Under the pieces are notes generated by a model. That model worked only from the letters and a program-made list of their open reading frames with translations. It searched no databases and was not told where the DNA came from. The translations under genes were made by a program, and so were the position numbers. Below are positions 59,469 to 64,000 of a DNA stretch of 64,000 bases, piece after piece. Position 1 is the first letter of the stretch; each line of letters starts with the position of its first letter. Origin of the DNA: Phragmites australis (Eukaryota; Streptophyta; Magnoliopsida; Poales; Poaceae); the NCBI RefSeq assembly GCF_958298935.1, contig NC_084938.1:4037501-4101500 (forward strand), in the 5' to 3' direction.

Positions 59469-61434
59469 GGTTTTAACAACCTTTGGTGAATAGAATTCCC
59501 AATTGCCACAAAGCGGCAGGCGTAAGGGCTTCCCCAATCCCTAAACGACTGAGGATAGTTTTCTCCCCCATTCGAAAGGGTAGGTAAGGACCACAACACC
59601 TTTCGAACCACTCAAGGTTTTCGTAAGAAGCAAATTTGTTGCTTCAACCTCTGCCATAAACATTGTTGACCAATGGAACGTTTCGCTAGCGAGCCACCAA
59701 GTTTGAGAATAAGGTGGGATGACTCCTTTTATGCAATTATGAATGGAACTTTCTCTATTCCAATGCAACTTATCCTTTTGGTCTGACGTTTGGAGTTGTC
59801 GTTCGTGCACTTGTCCCCAATAGAAGAATGAGTGATCCCTTCCCCTGCGGATCATGGCCCGACTTTCTATCCACTCTCAGCCAATCAAGAAGAAGCTAAG
59901 AAGATAGAAGACCACTCCCGTTTTTGTAAAAAAAAATCCCAAGGCAAGTGCTTGCTTACGCTTTATGTAGTGGTCGGCCTTCCTACCTTCATGCCTCTAG
60001 AAGCTTCTATAAAGCTTTGCTTCCGGTAGAAGCTAGTCACTTTAGTAGCTTGCTTTCCAAGCCGCCTATAGGCGAAGGGCCGAAGGATGGAGCATACAAA
60101 GTTGATCGTGACCTCCTCTTCTTTGTTTACCTTGAATTGAAATCTTTCGCAATATTTTTTTTATACTTGCTCATAAGAACCCTAGTCCCATTTAGGCACC
60201 TCTTTCTAGGGCAACTAATCCATTCTAACAAAAACTACGAAGTCATAGTCTTTTCATCCAAAAAAGCCTTTCTACTTTACTTAAGCTTTACATTTCTAGA
60301 CATTCTAGTAGTTCGACTGTGGAATTCATTTGTTTTGGTATTTCTAGAATATGAGTGTGTGACTTGTTATAATTGATCCTATTGATAATACATAGAAAGG
60401 GCATGTTATCTCTATCAAGCTAGAGAGAATCATGCCTGAAGTAGAAAGAACCAATTACAAGTGTTCATAGTGGTCTAATAAACCCTGACCATGAAGGTTC
60501 CTAGTGTTAGTGTGCTCAGCTAGTGAGGAATGAAAGAGGTTCTAGTGATAGGTGTTTCTATGAGTTAGCATAGCCCCAAAGAAAGTAGTCTGCGATCTCC
60601 TTCGAAGTAAGTGAAAGGGTGGAGTGAGCAAACTGGATAGCCCCACAGAGTATCGGCGATGATTTCCCTCATACATCGAATTCAATTGGGATGAAATTTT
60701 GAGAAGAATTCAGCATAGAAACGACTTTGATCTTCGACAACCGAGGCCTTTGGAAGTGCATGAAATAAGAGATGCGAGCAAGTATTGTGTCTCATTTCTA
60801 AATTTCTTCTTAGTTATTCCCATCATCTGGTAACCACAGGATGATCCCAATCTCCTTTTAGTATAGATTTTTTTGGCTTTCTTTCGGCATGAATAGATAG
60901 CCACTTAGATAAGAATGATCAAGGCATAGGTCTGCTGACAAGAAATAGGTAGATATGTAGGTAGGATTTTGATGTATCTCCTATTCTCGGTAAAGGAGAA
61001 GAAGGCTGAGCTGTTCATCCTAGTCTCCATCCTGAAAATCTTCTAACTCAAATCATTAAGAGCATACTGCGAGTAGGAAGTGGTCGCCAGTCTTAGTTCT
61101 TAGAAAATCAAGTAAACCACTGCCTAGGATTTCTTTCTCAGGCTCGCCCCATCCTATAATGTTTCACACACCAGAAAAAACCAGAACGAAGCAAGCTTCA
61201 TGCGTGGTACCAGATAGATGTCACCCTCTTTGGCTGATATCATGGATGCCACTTCCACTGACAGATTCACCTTCATATATTGCTATATTAGATGCACCTT
61301 CAGAGTCTTGGAAATCTCTCAGATTGTCAGCAAACACATATCTTCGCCTAACACAAAGGATCCATTATGCAAATCATCTCAGATCAATAGGCTCAGTTAC
61401 GCCACTAAAATCACCAGTAGGAATCCAATGATAA

Positions 61435-62457
61435 GATCATCAGTGACGGGTCGTCCTAGCTAGTCATTAGTGACGGGTCAAGTTGTGACCCATCACTAAT
61501 GATAAAGTCAGTCATTAGTGATGGGTCATAACTTGATCCGTCACTAATGATCCACTCATTAGTGACGGATCGTCCTATACCGGTTATTAGTGATGGATCA
61601 ACTTGTAATTCATCACTAATGACCAACTCCAGTCACTAATGACGGTATTCGCAAATATTTTTTATTTTTATTTTATTTTTCTCTTATTTTTCTCTCCTCA
61701 ACAGTATTAGAATATGAACTATTGTACATTTCTACTCAAGTTTGATATAAGGTGTGACGGCTATGGACACAAACGTGCGTTCCAAAAACGCTGCAGAAAC
61801 TTTCAGGGGCGAGAACTGAATCTTCAAAGCCGTTTTTAGCCTAAAATTTTTTTCGAACCCGACGTCCGTAACCTTTTTTTAGATGTCTGTAGAGTCAAAA
61901 AATGTCAAAATCGGATTCCGTATGCAAAAGTTATGCTCGTTTTACCGAATGCACTCCGGGTCACCTATCAAATTATAACTCTCGACGAAATTTGGCAAAA
62001 TTAATAATTAGTGATGGGTCATGGTTATGACGCGTCACTAATGACTTTCAGCAAAGAAGGTTAAAAGAATAAAATATCCCGTTTCTATCACAACTACGTG
62101 ATAGCAGAGGTGATAAGGTGACTACACGCGTGAGGGGGAGGTCGTGGGTTTGATTTCCACGGAACACAAACTTGAAAATAATGTGAAAAAAATGTGGCTT
62201 GTGAGGTATATGGGATGGGCCTGCGTTGGGATGGCTTGAGTGAAAAATATTTTTTTCACTTTTTTGTCCAAAAAATACGAAAAATATTCATCGGTCGTTA
62301 ATGACGGGTCAAGATTACAACCTATTACTAATGTTCAATCATTAGTGACGGGTCGTAGTCTTGATCATATCATTAGTGACGCGATAAGAGTGATGGGTAC
62401 GAGACCCGTCACTAATGCCGATTATGACCTGTCACTAATAACTTTTTTTACATAGTG
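61435..62457. mobile_element. CACTA-type element, left end unclear
   Basis: The right end is inverse CACTATGT at 62457. Subterminal repeats ATTAGTGACGGGTC and inverse (GACCCGTCACTAAT) cluster at 61440-61640 and 62290-62445. The interior has no transposase. A matching left CACTA with target duplication was not found; CACTAAAATC at 61403 is a weak candidate. Confidence 0.7.
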
Positions 62458-63610
62458 TATCTCTGTTAGGCACACATTTATATGGGTCCTCTAGATCCCT
62501 GGCCATCTCAAATTTCAAATGATTTTTTTCTGTATCTATTTCAAAAATCCGTTTGAACCATCATGTTATTTGAAATTAATGCAACAATATAAGATCAAAT
62601 ATGATAATATTATTTATTTGTTTTTATATTTTTAAAAAAATAACATTTCAAATGTACTAGTCAACATTTTGAATATAATATTTAAACATTTTCAAAAATA
62701 TTCAAATGAGGTTTGAAAAAATGTTGAAGTATTTTTCAAAACTTTCGAATTCATTTTCTCAAATATTTAATCTTGTATTTTCAAAAGTGTTAAAGTAGGT
62801 TTTTGAAAAAATGTTGATGTAGGTTTTCCAAACTGCTGAATCTGATCTTATAAAAAAAATCAGCATTTTAAATGTACTAGTTTTCCAGAATGTTAAATTA
62901 TTTTTTGAAAATTGATGGATCTGGTTTTTTAAAATGTTGAATGCACAAAATCTTAAATATATGAATTAATCATAAGGATTAAAAAAAAAAAAGGAAAGAG
63001 GAAGAGGAAAAAAACGAACATTTCCCCCGCGGTGGGCTAACTTGGGCGTCCACCCCGCGTACTTGGGCTGATTCGTTCGCTCCGGTGGTGGCCACAGGCT
63101 TGGTGGTCTGTCCAATGGGCTGGCAACTTTAGGCTACCCGATGGATAGGCAATCTCGATCCAACTGTTCATGTAGCTACCTGCTCACGCTTGTTTTATGT
63201 TCCCCAATTAAAAAAAATATGAAGTACCAACACATGATCTCAATATTGAGTACTATGCATAAGCTAGTTGATCTAAAAATTCTAAATTGAATAGATGGAC
63301 AGATTATTTATACTTCGACACTCATAACACACTGATCTTGATCTCGAGAAGTTGGGATATACCACCCCGACTCCTTACATTAACTGTGCAAATGCTTCCT
63401 GTCAATTGTGCATGCATAAAATACAAACCACCAGACATGAGTACATATCTTCAAGTTTTTTTAGATGGTGGAGTAAGATTATTCTATTAACCTCTGCATA
63501 GTAAGATGCACGAGGTCGTTCATTATTACAACGCTACCGCTACACCACATTGAAATATGAAAAAGCTCACCCACAATGTATCTGCGTGTCTTGAATCGAC
63601 CGTTCATACA
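62458..63610. other. AT-rich stretch, no gene seen
   Basis: Many degenerate TTTGAAAAAATGTTGA and ATGTACTAGT-type phrases (62600-62960). A short GC-rich patch is at about 63025-63140. Probably the 3' flank of the PP2-type gene plus decayed repeat. Confidence 0.4.
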
Positions 63611-64000
63611 TTAAGAATTCTTATTAGAAGTGTAGACGGGCCTAAACTCGATGCCCTCGATGATGAGCCCGCGCTTAGGGTACCACCCCAGCACCTCGAA
63701 GCTGGCCACCACCTCCTGCTCGCCGTCCCTGGCCGCGCTGGTGTACAGCCGCCCTATCTCCATCTCCCACCACCCGTCCTTCCGCTGCTCCGGCCGCCTC
63801 GTCCCCTCGCCCCCTCCTACGGTGCCGCCCCTGAACTTGCACGACTCGGCGTCGTCGGGGCGTAGGCACACGGCATGGCGCGCCACGACGCGGCCGCTCA
63901 CGGCCACCGCAGTCTCCTGGTCTGGGTAGCTCAGGCCGCGGTGGCCCTCCGCGGTGTCGTACACCAGGTACGCCGCATAGGGCGTCGACGGCGTGAGCGC
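63611..64000 (-). CDS. F-box/PP2-type protein, C-terminal exon (partial)
   Basis: Open on the minus strand from the window edge to a stop at 63611. It reads ALTPSTPYAAYLVYDTAEGH, GLSYPDQETAV and CLRPDDAESCKFRGG, then WWEMEIGRLYTSAARDGEQE and LIIEGIEFRPVY. The Y(A/G)AYLV start, the CLxPDD block, the W-x-E-(M/V)-E-(I/L)-G block and the GLIIxGIExRP ending are typical of the PP2 (phloem lectin-like) domain of F-box proteins such as PP2-B and VBF. The F-box itself would lie beyond the window. Such proteins recruit targets to SCF ubiquitin ligases. GC content is high, as often in grass genes. Confidence 0.85.
   Translation of the reverse strand, partial: ALTPSTPYAAYLVYDTAEGHRGLSYPDQETAVAVSGRVVARHAVCLRPDDAESCKFRGGTVGGGEGTRRPEQRKDGWWEMEIGRLYTSAARDGEQEVVASFEVLGWYPKRGLIIEGIEFRPVYTSNKNS

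Larger units (their letters stand above)
56425..61400. other. Mosaic insert of organellar (mitochondrial-type) DNA
   Basis: Contains a nad2 piece, a plastid-type trnK 5' exon, a plastid-type 16S rRNA piece, a gypsy RT piece, and intervening sequence of mitochondrial style (CGCCTATAGGCGAAGGGCCG at 60062). Grass mitochondrial genomes carry plastid and retroelement fragments, so one mitochondrial transfer can explain all of it; several transfers are also possible. A 30-base inverted repeat links 56547-56575 and 59608-59636. Boundaries are approximate. Confidence 0.65.

Overview
The window is plant nuclear DNA from a grass. The evidence is intron-containing nodulin-26-like aquaporin (NIP) genes, grass-type Ty1/copia and Ty3/gypsy retrotransposons, CACTA transposons with grass-style subterminal repeats, an L1-type LINE, and a block of organelle-derived DNA. 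I cannot name the species. All splice sites were placed by eye.

The genic content is small. Three four-exon NIP genes lie at 13.0-14.3 kb (+), 25.1-26.6 kb (-) and 46.5-47.7 kb (+). They share exon layout, and exon 3 is 62 bases in B and C and in the ancestral form of A. They are best read as a dispersed tandem cluster of boron/metalloid-type NIPs. The selectivity filters inferred from sequence are Ala-Ala-Pro-Arg for A and Ala-Ala-Ala-Arg for B and C. The 3' end of an F-box/PP2-type (phloem lectin-like) gene enters at the right edge on the minus strand.

Layout. 0-8.1 kb: an old gypsy element (pol remnant, antisense ORF, 3' LTR) broken by other LTR insertions. 8.1-13 kb: AT-rich, mostly unassigned sequence, then NIP A. 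14.4-17.1 kb: two CACTA-type elements. 17.15-22.35 kb: an LTR followed by a long GC-rich stretch made of three different tandem-repeat families. 22.35-24.58 kb: a large LTR-like insertion. 25.1-26.7 kb: NIP B. 27.3-34.4 kb: a minus-strand LINE split by a large LTR-type insertion, which itself carries a solo copia LTR. 35.5-42.4 kb: a copia element with a perfect target-site duplication. 43.1-46.3 kb: two orphan copies of the NIP C promoter, then the real one and NIP C. 48.0-53.9 kb: a second copia element with a perfect target-site duplication. 54.3-56.4 kb: a minus-strand gypsy-like tail with an unrecognised 215-codon ORF. 56.4-61.4 kb: a mosaic organellar insert (nad2 piece, trnK-UUU 5' exon, rrn16 piece, gypsy RT piece). 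61.4-62.5 kb: a CACTA end. 63.6-64.0 kb: the PP2-type gene.

The most interesting signals are a probable GT-to-GA splice-donor loss in NIP A, the duplicated orphan NIP promoters, the unrecognised ORF inside a retroelement, and the mosaic organellar insert. No clearly new multi-gene system is visible.
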